From Caballeronia novacaledonica (GTDB lineage: Bacteria; Pseudomonadota; Gammaproteobacteria; Burkholderiales; Burkholderiaceae): a stretch of 64,000 nt of DNA. The stretch's first letter is position 1; each line of letters begins with the position of its first letter. Below, piece by piece: positions 8,836 to 17,073 of this stretch. The stretch is from the NCBI RefSeq assembly GCF_900258035.1, contig NZ_OGTP01000020.1, forward strand, positions 53,453 to 117,452, given 5' to 3'. The notes beneath the pieces are model-generated. The model did no database searches. It was not told the DNA's origin and saw only the letters and a program-made list of their open reading frames with translations. A program made the position numbers and the translations under genes.

Positions 8836-9582
8836 ATGACAGCGCAACGCATTTCCCGCCGACGCCGCGTGAAAACGCGCGGGCCCGTCTGGCTCTTCGA
8901 TCTCGACAACACGCTGCATCACGCGTCGCACGCGATTTTCCCGGCGATCAATCGCGGGATGACGCAATACATCGTGGATCGCCTGAACGTCGATGTCGAC
9001 GAGGCGAACCGGCTGCGCGTCGGCTACACGGTGCGTTACGGCGCGACGCTGCTCGGGCTCGTCAGGCATCACGGCGTCGATCCGGCCGACTTTCTGCGCG
9101 AGGTTCACACCTTCCCCGACCTGCCGTCGATGCTGCGCGCCGAACGCGGTCTCACGCGGATACTGCGCGCGCTGCCCGGACGCAAGATCGTCCTCACCAA
9201 CGCGCCGACGCTCTACGCGCGTACCGTGCTCGCGGAACTCGGCATCGCGAAGCTGTTCGAGCGCGTGATCGCGATCGAGGACATGCGCGAGGGGCATCAC
9301 TGGCGCGCGAAGCCCGACGCGCCGATGCTGCGCCGTGCAATGCGACGCGCGCACGTGCGTCTCGAAGACGCGATTCTCGTCGAGGATACGCGCGGGCATC
9401 TGAAAAGCTATCGGCGGCTGGGGATTCGCACGGTGTGGATCGTCGGGCATCTGCCGGTGGCGAAGACGTCGAGCGGCGGGTTGTCGGTGCGCATGCCGGG
9501 CGCCGGCAGGCCGCATTACGTCGACCGCACGGTGCGGTCGTTGCGCGCGCTCACGCTCGGCATGCGCGGCGGCGCGCTCTGA
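8836..9582 (+). CDS. HAD-superfamily hydrolase, pyrimidine 5'-nucleotidase-like
   Basis: Haloacid dehalogenase-type phosphatase of 248 residues. Motif I is FDLDNTL with nucleophile D22 and acid D24; motif II is the LTNAP segment; motif III is K in the HWRAKPDAPM segment; motif IV is EDTRGHLKSYRRLGI. The all-helical cap between motifs I and II matches the Sdt1/pyrimidine 5'-nucleotidase subgroup, which dephosphorylates UMP/CMP or related small phosphates. The substrate is inferred, not shown. The ATG follows the argB terminator directly and has no visible Shine-Dalgarno, so translation may depend on readthrough or a nearby start. Confidence 0.82.
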   Translation: MTAQRISRRRRVKTRGPVWLFDLDNTLHHASHAIFPAINRGMTQYIVDRLNVDVDEANRLRVGYTVRYGATLLGLVRHHGVDPADFLREVHTFPDLPSMLRAERGLTRILRALPGRKIVLTNAPTLYARTVLAELGIAKLFERVIAIEDMREGHHWRAKPDAPMLRRAMRRAHVRLEDAILVEDTRGHLKSYRRLGIRTVWIVGHLPVAKTSSGGLSVRMPGAGRPHYVDRTVRSLRALTLGMRGGAL

Positions 9583-9684
9583 TACATCCGAAATCGCGGG
9601 TGTCGCCATCGACCTGATGGACGACCGCGTCCAAGCCCGTGCAAATGGCGGCTTTATGACGTTTTCCGATATACTTCACCGCTA

Positions 9685-9697
9685 CGAGAATTTCTCG
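9685..9697. promoter_or_regulatory. Operator-like palindrome upstream of metX
   Basis: CGAGAA-t-TTCTCG is a perfect 6-1-6 palindrome. It lies about 10 bases after a possible -10 element, TATACT (9670-9675), in the 282-bp gap before metX. A regulator binding here could block transcription of metXW. The binding protein is unknown. A second TATAAA lies at 9772-9777. Confidence 0.35.
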
Positions 9698-9864
9698 AAC
9701 ATCAACGACGCGCCGATTTGCTGACTCGATTGCGGGCGCGCGAACCTCAGTGATGATTCACGGGCGTTCACTATAAATGCGGCTAAAGAGGTCGTCAGCC
9801 GCGCCATCGCTGTTTCTCCGCGCCTCGCCGACACCGTTTAGCCGCTTGGTCAAAGGCGGAATGA

Positions 9865-11010
9865 ATGGAATCGATCGGCATCGTCACTCCCCAAACACTG
9901 CGCTTCGCCGAGCCGCTCAAGATGCAGAACGGCTCGCTGCTCGGCGACTACGAGCTCGTCGTCGAAACGTACGGCGAACTCAATGCCGCGCGCTCGAATG
10001 CCGTGCTCGTGTGCCACGCGTTGAACGCGTCGCATCACGTCGCGGGCATTTACGCGGACAACCCGAAGGACGTCGGCTGGTGGGACAACATGGTCGGTCC
10101 CGGCAAGCCGCTCGACACGAATCGCTTCTTCGTGATCGGCGTGAACAATCTCGGCTCGTGCTTCGGCTCGACCGGTCCGATGAGCATCGACGGCGCGACG
10201 GGCAAACCGTACGGCGCGAGCTTTCCTGTCGTCACGGTCGAAGACTGGGTGAACGCGCAGGCGCGTCTCGCGGACCGCTTCGGCATCGAGCGCTTCGCGG
10301 CCGTGATGGGCGGCAGCCTCGGCGGCATGCAGGCGCTCGCGTGGAGCATGATGTATCCGGAACGGCTCGCGCATTGCATCGTCGTGGCGTCGACGCCGAA
10401 GCTGTCCGCGCAGAACATCGCCTTCAACGAAACAGCGCGCTCCGCGATTCTCTCCGATCCCGATTTTCACGGCGGCGACTACTACGCGCACGGTGTGAAG
10501 CCGCGTCGCGGTTTGCGCGTCGCGCGCATGATCGGACACATCACGTATCTGTCGGACGACGACATGGCCGTGAAATTCGGCCGCGCGCTGCGGCGTGCCG
10601 AGGGCGCGCTCGACGCATACAACTTCAACTTCGATGTCGAGTTCGAAGTCGAGTCGTATCTGCGCTATCAGGCCGACAAGTTCGCCGAATACTTCGACGC
10701 GAACACGTATCTGCTCATCACGCGCGCGCTCGATTATTTCGATCCCGCCAAAGCCTTCGACGGCGATCTCACAAAAGCACTCGCCAATACGCAGGCGAAA
10801 TATCTCATCACCAGCTTCACGACGGACTGGCGTTTCGCGCCCGCGCGCTCGCGTGAAATCGTGAAGGCGCTGCTCGACAACAAGCGCACGGTGAGCTACG
10901 CGGAAATCGACGCGCCGCACGGCCACGACGCCTTCCTGCTCGACGACGCGCGCTATCACAACCTGATGCGCGCCTATTACGAACGCATTGCCACGGAGAT
11001 CGGCGCATGA
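9865..11010 (+). CDS. metX: Homoserine O-acyltransferase (acetyltransferase)
   Basis: Activates L-homoserine by acylation for methionine synthesis, cytoplasmic. 381 residues, alpha/beta-hydrolase fold. Nucleophile elbow MGGSLGGMQ with S151; the catalytic His is in the C-terminal PHGHDAFLLDD. The homoserine-binding NNLGSCFGSTGP segment is intact. Acetyl- versus succinyl-CoA preference cannot be settled by eye; in many betaproteobacteria this MetX partnered with MetW uses succinyl-CoA. Start 9865 gives the conserved MESIGIVTPQ. Its stop overlaps the metW start (ATGA). Confidence 0.94.
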   Translation: MESIGIVTPQTLRFAEPLKMQNGSLLGDYELVVETYGELNAARSNAVLVCHALNASHHVAGIYADNPKDVGWWDNMVGPGKPLDTNRFFVIGVNNLGSCFGSTGPMSIDGATGKPYGASFPVVTVEDWVNAQARLADRFGIERFAAVMGGSLGGMQALAWSMMYPERLAHCIVVASTPKLSAQNIAFNETARSAILSDPDFHGGDYYAHGVKPRRGLRVARMIGHITYLSDDDMAVKFGRALRRAEGALDAYNFNFDVEFEVESYLRYQADKFAEYFDANTYLLITRALDYFDPAKAFDGDLTKALANTQAKYLITSFTTDWRFAPARSREIVKALLDNKRTVSYAEIDAPHGHDAFLLDDARYHNLMRAYYERIATEIGA

Positions 11011-11615
11011 ACCAGCACACTCTCGACTCGCTCGCGCTGCGTTCGGACTTCCGCGCGATCGCCCGCTGGGTCGAACCGCGCGCGACGGTGCTCGATCTCG
11101 GCTGCGGCGACGGTTCGCTGCTTTCGCTCCTCGGCGAAGAACTCGAAGTGAAGGGCTACGGCATCGAGATCAACGACGCCGGCGTGCTCGCGTGCGCGCA
11201 AAAAGGCGTGAACGTGATCCAGCAGAATCTCGAAGACGGCCTGCGTCTTTTCGAAGACGACAGCTTCGATTTCGCGGTCCTGTCGCAGACGCTGCAGACC
11301 ATCCATCAAACCGCCGCCATTCTTCGCGAGACGGTGCGCGTCGGGCGGCAATGCATCGTGTCGTTTCCGAATTTCGGATACTGGCAACATCGGTTGTCGG
11401 TGATTCAGGGGCGCATGCCGGTGTCGAAGTCGCTGCCTTTTCAATGGCACAACACGCCGAACGTGCGCGTGCTCACGATCAAGGATTTCGAAGCGCTCGC
11501 GCCGGAAGTGGGCGTCGAAATTCTGGACCGCGTGGTGCTGCACGACGGCCAGCCAGTCCGTTGGGGCGCGAACTGGCGTGGTAGTCTTGCGGTCTATCGC
11601 GTGAAGCGCCGGTAA
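11007..11615 (+). CDS. metW: Methionine biosynthesis protein MetW
   Basis: 202-residue Rossmann-fold methyltransferase-like protein with motif I DLGCGDGSLLSLL. MetW is needed together with MetX for homoserine acylation in proteobacteria and forms a complex with it; no methyltransferase reaction is established. The ATGA overlap with metX shows translational coupling, which fits a stoichiometric complex. Length and the conserved NFGYWQHR segment match the family. Confidence 0.94.
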   Translation: MNQHTLDSLALRSDFRAIARWVEPRATVLDLGCGDGSLLSLLGEELEVKGYGIEINDAGVLACAQKGVNVIQQNLEDGLRLFEDDSFDFAVLSQTLQTIHQTAAILRETVRVGRQCIVSFPNFGYWQHRLSVIQGRMPVSKSLPFQWHNTPNVRVLTIKDFEALAPEVGVEILDRVVLHDGQPVRWGANWRGSLAVYRVKRR

Positions 11616-11660
11616 CGACGACCGGCGCGCTCGCGCATCGACAACTGCCCGTTATACGAC

Positions 11661-12947
11661 ATGCCCGATACGCCACACGAGGCGCCCGCTCTAACTGCTC
11701 ACGAAGATCATCCCGGATGGCGCGCGTTTCTCAACAAGCGCATCCTCATTTGCGTCTTTCTCGGCTTCACGTCCGGATTGCCGCTCTTCACGCTCTACAG
11801 TCTGCTGCAGGCGTGGCTGACGACCGCGCACATCAACGTCAAGGAGATCGGCCTCTTCGCGCTGATCGGCCTTCCGTACACGTGGAAGTTCGTCTGGTCG
11901 CCGCTGATGGACCGCTATATTCCGCGCTTTCCCGGCTGGAGTCCCGGCAGACGGCGCGGCTGGATGTTCGTCACGCAAGTGCTCGTGATGGTGGCGATCG
12001 GCTCGTTCGGATTCTTCTCGCCTGAGCGGAATCTGTGGGCCGTCGCGGCGGTCGCCGCGCTCGTCGCGTTCTTCAGCGCGAGTCAGGATATCGTCATCGA
12101 TGCCTATCGCCGCGAACTGCTCGCCGATACCGAGCAAGGGCTCGGCAACGCGGTTCACGTCAATGCGTACAAGGTCGCGGGCCTCGTGCCCGGTTCGCTC
12201 TCGCTGATTCTCGCGACGCTCCTGCCGTGGAAGACCGTGTTTCTGATCACCGCCGCGTTCATGCTGCCGGGTCTCATCATGACGCTCGTCGTCAAGGAGC
12301 CGGAGATTCACGGCGCGCCGCCGAAGAATCTGCGCGAAGCGATCGTCGAGCCGTTTCACGAGTTCGTCACGCGCGATGGCTGGCGCGCGGCGCTGCTCGT
12401 GCTCGGCTTCATCTTCCTGTACAAGCTCGGCGACACGATGGCGACGGCGCTCGCCACGAAGTTCTTCATCGACGTCGGATTTTCGCTCGCGCAGATCGGC
12501 GTGATCGCGAAGGCGGTCGCGTTCTGGGCGAGCATCGCGGGCGGATTGCTCGGCGGCATCGCGCTGGTGAAGATCGGCATTGCGCGCGGATTGTGGATCT
12601 TCGGCTTCCTGCAGATCATCGCGACGCTGGGCTTCGCGTGGCTCGCGAAAATCGGGCCGTCGCCGGCGGCGCTTGCCGTGCTGTACGGCTTCGAAACCTT
12701 CGCGACGGGTCTCACGCTCGCGACCTTCACCGCGTATATCGCGAGCACCACGGACCCGCGCTACACCGCGACGCAGTTCGCGCTCTTCACGAGCCTCGCG
12801 GCGGTTCCGCGCACGTTCGCCGCGGCGGGCAGCGGCTACATCGTGAACGAAACGGGATGGTTTCCGTACTTCATGATCTGCGTCGTGCTGTCCATTCCGG
12901 GCATGTTACTGTTGCCCAAGATCGCGCCCTGGAGAACTCAACGATGA
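11661..12947 (+). CDS. ampG: AmpG-type muropeptide permease (MFS)
   Basis: Inner-membrane transporter of 428 residues with about 12 TM segments. AmpG imports GlcNAc-anhydroMurNAc peptides for cell-wall recycling and, in species with an inducible AmpC, feeds beta-lactamase induction. Conserved features: GFTSGLPLFTLYSLLQAWL near the N-terminus, the SPLMDRY segment, and SQDIVIDAYRRELL. Two-domain MFS topology is complete. Its stop overlaps the start of the M48 protease gene by ATGA, so the two are translationally coupled. It may be the third gene of a metXW-led transcript (45 bp after metW). Confidence 0.88.
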   Translation: MPDTPHEAPALTAHEDHPGWRAFLNKRILICVFLGFTSGLPLFTLYSLLQAWLTTAHINVKEIGLFALIGLPYTWKFVWSPLMDRYIPRFPGWSPGRRRGWMFVTQVLVMVAIGSFGFFSPERNLWAVAAVAALVAFFSASQDIVIDAYRRELLADTEQGLGNAVHVNAYKVAGLVPGSLSLILATLLPWKTVFLITAAFMLPGLIMTLVVKEPEIHGAPPKNLREAIVEPFHEFVTRDGWRAALLVLGFIFLYKLGDTMATALATKFFIDVGFSLAQIGVIAKAVAFWASIAGGLLGGIALVKIGIARGLWIFGFLQIIATLGFAWLAKIGPSPAALAVLYGFETFATGLTLATFTAYIASTTDPRYTATQFALFTSLAAVPRTFAAAGSGYIVNETGWFPYFMICVVLSIPGMLLLPKIAPWRTQR

Positions 12948-13858
12948 CGGTTTCGTTCAAGCTTCGCGCCTTGGTTTGCGCATGGACATGGGCGTCGCTC
13001 GCGCCTTTCTCCGCGCATGCTCAGGACGAACAGAAGACGCCGCCGCCGTACTCCGCACCGAACAACCAGATCCGCTTCGGCAATACGGCGCTCTTTCGCA
13101 ATCTGATTCCGCCCGCGACGCTCGAAGCGCAGTCCGCCGAAGAATACGCGCAGGTCATCCTCGATGCCGAGCGCGCCAAGACCTTGCTTCCCGACACCAA
13201 CCCGCTCGTGAAGCGCGTGCGCGACATCGCGAATCACGAGATTCCGTTCGCGCTCAAGTGGAACGATCGCGCGAAGAGCTGGAAGTGGGAGATCAACGTC
13301 ATCAAGTCGCCCGAAGAGCGCATGGTGTGTCTGCCGGGCGGGAAGATCGTCGTGTATAGCGGCCTCATCGAGAAGCTGCATCTGAACGACAACGAGATCG
13401 GCATGATGATCGGCCACGAGATCGCGCACGCGTTGCGCGAGCACGCGCGCGAGCGGCTGGGCCGGCAGCAGGCGGCGCAGCTTTCCGCCGGCGGCATGCC
13501 GCAGTTGTTCGGCTTTTCGAACTATCCGTCGCAACAGTCGGATATCGGCGACGAATTGCTGAGCATGCGCTATTCCCCCGCCGATGAAACCGAAGCCGAT
13601 GTGATCGGCAGCGAGATCGCGTCGCGCGCGGGCTACGATCCGCGCGCGGCTGTCACGTTGTGGAACAAGATCGATACGGCAACCCGGCGCGCGGATGTCG
13701 GCTTCATCTGGCTGCATCCGTACGGGCCGGATCGCCGGCAGGACCTGCTCAAACGCATGCCGGACATGATGCCGCTCTATGCGAAGGCGGTCGGCAAGAC
13801 CATCGACCAGTTGTCGAATTACGCGGGCATGGGGCGGTTCAAGAAGTCCGGCCGCTAG
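12944..13858 (+). CDS. Exported M48-family metalloprotease
   Basis: 304 residues. Signal peptide with cleavage likely after AHA (~23-25). The zinc site is HEIAH in the segment MMIGHEIAHALREHARE, and the third ligand Glu follows in ETEADVIGSEIA, as in YcaL/LoiP/BepA-type periplasmic M48 peptidases. These proteases handle outer-membrane protein quality control. Translation is coupled to ampG by an ATGA overlap. The stop is one base from the stop of the convergent xth gene, with no room for a terminator between them. Confidence 0.88.
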   Translation: MTVSFKLRALVCAWTWASLAPFSAHAQDEQKTPPPYSAPNNQIRFGNTALFRNLIPPATLEAQSAEEYAQVILDAERAKTLLPDTNPLVKRVRDIANHEIPFALKWNDRAKSWKWEINVIKSPEERMVCLPGGKIVVYSGLIEKLHLNDNEIGMMIGHEIAHALREHARERLGRQQAAQLSAGGMPQLFGFSNYPSQQSDIGDELLSMRYSPADETEADVIGSEIASRAGYDPRAAVTLWNKIDTATRRADVGFIWLHPYGPDRRQDLLKRMPDMMPLYAKAVGKTIDQLSNYAGMGRFKKSGR

Positions 13859-13859
13859 C

Positions 13860-14648
13860 TTACTTCTTCGCTTTCGCCATCTTCCAGTCGTAGTCGATGG
13901 TCAGCGGCGCGTGGTCGCTGAACTTGATGTCCCGGAAAATCGATGTCTTCTTCGCGGTCGCGGCGACTTCCGGCGTCGCGATCTGATAGTCGATCCGCCA
14001 CCCGACGTTCTTCGCATACGCCTGGCCGCGATTGCTCCACCACGTGTATTGCTCGGGGCGCTGATCCAGCGTGCGGAATACATCGACATAACCGACGTCG
14101 TCGAAGAGCTTCGTGAGCCACGCGCGCTCTTCCGGCAGGCAACCCGAATTCTTCTGGTTGCTCTTCCAGTTCTTGATGTCGATTTCCTTGTGCACGATGT
14201 TCACGTCGCCGCACAGAATCACTTCGCGCTCTTTCGAAAGCGCGTCGAGATGCGGCATGAACTCGTCCATGAAACGATATTTGGCCTGCTGACGTTCGTC
14301 GCCGCTGGACCCCGACGGCACGTACACCGACACCACCGACAGCTTGCCGAAACGCGCTTCCACGTAGCGCCCTTCCGGATCGAACTCTTCCGAGCCGAAA
14401 CCGATGATCACGTCGTCCGGCTCGTGGCGCGTGTAAAGACCCGCGCCGCTGTAGCCCTTCTTCACCGCGTGCTGGAAATAGCCCTGAAAACCGTGCGGCG
14501 CGAGAAATTCCGGCGTCAGGTCGTCTTGCGAGCATTTGATTTCCTGCACGCACACGACGTCGGATTTCTGCTCGCCGAACCAGTCGAAGAAACCTTTCTT
14601 GGCGGCCGATCGAATGCCGTTCAGATTGGCGGTAATCACGCGAAACAT
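13860..14648 (-). CDS. xth: Exodeoxyribonuclease III
   Basis: 262-residue Mg-dependent endonuclease/exonuclease/phosphatase-fold enzyme for base-excision repair: AP endonuclease and 3'-5' exonuclease. Key segments are TANLNGIRSA (metal/active-site Asn), VCVQEIK with the metal Glu, CGDVNIVH and the C-terminal SDHAPLTIDY that carries the catalytic Asp-His pair. ATG 14648 has AAGGAAG upstream. It lies just downstream of the PPK2 gene on the same strand, 21 bp apart. Confidence 0.93.
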   Translation of the reverse strand: MFRVITANLNGIRSAAKKGFFDWFGEQKSDVVCVQEIKCSQDDLTPEFLAPHGFQGYFQHAVKKGYSGAGLYTRHEPDDVIIGFGSEEFDPEGRYVEARFGKLSVVSVYVPSGSSGDERQQAKYRFMDEFMPHLDALSKEREVILCGDVNIVHKEIDIKNWKSNQKNSGCLPEERAWLTKLFDDVGYVDVFRTLDQRPEQYTWWSNRGQAYAKNVGWRIDYQIATPEVAATAKKTSIFRDIKFSDHAPLTIDYDWKMAKAKK

Positions 14649-14669
14649 ACGCTTCCTTTTGAGTTCGTT

Positions 14670-15509
14670 TTACTGGACCTTCACGCCCTTCAGCGATTCC
14701 TTCGCGGGCGGAAATTCGAGCTTCATGTCCTGCATCGTGCGCAACAGCAGTTCGGCGACCATCACGTTGCGATGCGTCTTCGAATTGCCCGGAACGACGT
14801 ACCACGGCGCGTATTCGGTCGATGTCGCGGCGAGCGCGTCCGCATACGCCGCCTGATAGTCGTCCCAGTCCTTGCGCGCGTCGAGATCGGAGACGTCGAA
14901 CTTCCAGTGCTTCGTCGGATCGTCGATGCGTGCCTGCAGGCGCCCGCGCTGCTCGTCCTTCGAAATATGCAGGAAGCATTTGACGATGGTCGTGCCGCTA
15001 TCCGCGAGCAGCGACTCGAAGTCCCGGATATGTCGATAGCGCCGCTCGCATTCGTCGGCATCGATCTGCTTCAGCACGCGCGGCACGAGCACGTCTTCGT
15101 AGTGGCTGCGATTGAAGATCGCGAACTCGCCCGCCTGCGGCGCCTGCGCGTGCACACGCCAGAGAAAATCGTGCGCGGCCTCGCGCTCCGAAGGCGCGCG
15201 AAACGGCACGATGCGCAAGCCGAGCGGATCGACGTCGTGGAACACCGCGCGCACGGTGCCGTCCTTGCCGCTCGTGTCCATGCCTTGCAGCACCAGCAGC
15301 ACGCGCTGGCGGCGCTGCGCGTGAAGCTTCTCCTGAAGGTCGTCGAGTTGCGCGCCGATCGCCGTGAGGCGTTCGCGGTCTTCGTCTTTCGTGTCGCCTG
15401 AAAATGGTTTCGCGGAGGGATCGATCGCGCTCAGGTCGAACGGCTTCAGCTTCTTGCCGGCGTCGAAAAAAGGCACGCGATAGTCGTCGAGTCCGGGTTT
15501 CTTTGCCAT
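14670..15509 (-). CDS. Polyphosphate kinase 2 family protein (PPK2)
   Basis: 279 residues. PPK2 enzymes transfer phosphate between polyphosphate and nucleotides. Walker A is GMDTSGKDGTVRAVF, Walker B region NRSHYEDVLVPRV, and the lid carries several Arg residues. The GMDTSGKDGT form resembles class III PPK2, which can phosphorylate both AMP and ADP; the class call is inference. One copy of the domain, normal length. Probably co-transcribed with xth. Confidence 0.88.
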   Translation of the reverse strand: MAKKPGLDDYRVPFFDAGKKLKPFDLSAIDPSAKPFSGDTKDEDRERLTAIGAQLDDLQEKLHAQRRQRVLLVLQGMDTSGKDGTVRAVFHDVDPLGLRIVPFRAPSEREAAHDFLWRVHAQAPQAGEFAIFNRSHYEDVLVPRVLKQIDADECERRYRHIRDFESLLADSGTTIVKCFLHISKDEQRGRLQARIDDPTKHWKFDVSDLDARKDWDDYQAAYADALAATSTEYAPWYVVPGNSKTHRNVMVAELLLRTMQDMKLEFPPAKESLKGVKVQ

Positions 15510-15539
15510 ATCCTGTTTCTTGTTCTTGGTTCGCCAATG

Positions 15540-15577
15540 AAAAACGGGCTGCTGCCGGGCTCAACCGGCAGCAGCCC
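15540..15577 (-). terminator. Intrinsic terminator of the gatCAB operon
   Basis: A perfect 13-bp GC-rich stem (15546-15558 with 15565-15577, 6-nt loop) is followed on the minus strand by GTTTTT. It lies 25 bases after the gatB stop and separates the operon from the PPK2 gene. Confidence 0.88.
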
Positions 15578-15602
15578 ATTCATCCCGCGTCGGGACGAGC
15601 GA

Positions 15603-17072
15603 TCAGGATAACTTCTTCTTCAGCAGTTCGTTGACCTGCTGCGGATTCGCCTTGCCCTTGGTCGCCTTCATCGCCTGACCGATCAGCGCGTTGAACGCCT
15701 TCTCCTTGCCCGCGCGGAATTCATCGACCGATTTCTGGTTCGCCGCGAGCACTTCGTCGATGATCGCTTCGAGCGCGCCGGTGTCGGAAATCTGCTTCAG
15801 GCCCTTCGCGTCGATGATGCGATCCGCGGCCGCTTCGTCCGTCGCCTTTTCGTCCCAGATCGTCTGGAAGATGTCCTTCGCGATCTTGTTGGAGATGGTG
15901 CCGTCGGCGATGCGTTGAAGGATCAGCGCGAGTTGCGCGCTCGAAACCGGCGATTCGCCGATGTCGAGCGACTCGCGGTTCAGTTGCGCGGAGACGTCGC
16001 CCATCATCCAGTTCGCGGCGATCTTCGCCTGCTCCGCGCCGGCCTTCTGCACGAGCGCCTCGAAGTACGACGCCATCGCCTTCGACGACGTCAGCACGCC
16101 CGCGTCATACGGCGTGAGGCCGTAGGTATCGACGAAACGCTGCTGCATGTCCGCCGGAAGCTCGGGCATTTCGCCTTTCACGCGCTCGATCCACGACGAC
16201 TCGATCACGAGCGGCATCAGGTCCGGGTCGGGAAAATAGCGGTAATCGTGCGCGTCTTCCTTGCTGCGCATCGAGCGCGTTTCGCGCTTGTCCGGATCGT
16301 AAAGACGCGTTTCCTGAACCACCGTGCCGCCGTCTTCGATCAGCTCGATCTGACGGCGCACTTCGTACTGAATGGCCTCTTCGAGAAAGCGGAACGAGTT
16401 CAGGTTCTTGATCTCCGCGCGCGTGCCGAATTCCTTCTGGCCGACCGGACGCACCGAAACGTTCGCGTCGCAACGGAACGAGCCTTCCTGCATGTTGCCG
16501 TCGCAAATGCCGAGCCACATGACGAGGCCATGCAGCGCCTTCGCATACGCAACCGCTTCCGCCGCGCTGCGCATTTCCGGCTCCGTGACGATTTCGAGCA
16601 GCGGCGTGCCCGCACGGTTGAGGTCGATGCCCGTCATGCCCGCGAAGTCTTCGTGCAGCGACTTGCCCGCATCTTCTTCGAGATGCGCGCGCGTCAGGTT
16701 GACGGTCTTCGAATACGCTTCCTTGCCCGCCTTTTCGTTGGCCGGAACCTGAATCGTGATCTGGCCGCCCTGCACGACCGGAATCTCGTACTGGCTGATC
16801 TGATAGCCCTTCGGAAGATCCGGATAGAAATAGTTCTTGCGCGCGAAGATGCTGCGCGGCGCGATGTGCGCGCCGATCGAGAGACCGAAGCGGATCGCGC
16901 GCTCCACGGCGCCCCTGTTCATCACGGGCAGCACGCCGGGCAACGCGAGATCGACGGGACTTGCCTGCGAGTTCGGGCTCGCGCCGAATTGCGTGGGCGC
17001 GCCCGAGAAAATCTTGGAGACGGTGGAAAGCTGCGCGTGCGTTTCCAGACCGATGACGACTTCCCACTGCAT
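15603..17072 (-). CDS. gatB: Asp/Glu-tRNA(Asn/Gln) amidotransferase subunit B
   Basis: 489 residues. GatB binds the misacylated tRNA and activates the acyl group with ATP within the GatCAB complex. The N-terminus WEVVIGLETHAQL is the family signature, the catalytic cradle (to ~290) is complete, and the helical and tail domains (~300-489) end in the Lys-rich YqeY-like region. Last gene of the minus-strand gatC-gatA-gatB operon, 1 bp after gatA. Its presence indicates tRNA-dependent synthesis of Gln-tRNA and/or Asn-tRNA. Confidence 0.97.
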   Translation of the reverse strand: MQWEVVIGLETHAQLSTVSKIFSGAPTQFGASPNSQASPVDLALPGVLPVMNRGAVERAIRFGLSIGAHIAPRSIFARKNYFYPDLPKGYQISQYEIPVVQGGQITIQVPANEKAGKEAYSKTVNLTRAHLEEDAGKSLHEDFAGMTGIDLNRAGTPLLEIVTEPEMRSAAEAVAYAKALHGLVMWLGICDGNMQEGSFRCDANVSVRPVGQKEFGTRAEIKNLNSFRFLEEAIQYEVRRQIELIEDGGTVVQETRLYDPDKRETRSMRSKEDAHDYRYFPDPDLMPLVIESSWIERVKGEMPELPADMQQRFVDTYGLTPYDAGVLTSSKAMASYFEALVQKAGAEQAKIAANWMMGDVSAQLNRESLDIGESPVSSAQLALILQRIADGTISNKIAKDIFQTIWDEKATDEAAADRIIDAKGLKQISDTGALEAIIDEVLAANQKSVDEFRAGKEKAFNALIGQAMKATKGKANPQQVNELLKKKLS

Positions 17073-17073
17073 A

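Noticed and set aside
9583..9864. SAM or SAH riboswitch before metX
   Set aside because: No recognisable conserved core; only a palindrome and possible -10 boxes.
13779..15401. 540-residue frame antisense to xth and PPK2
   Set aside because: It spans two real genes and the gap between them; no motif and no start signal.
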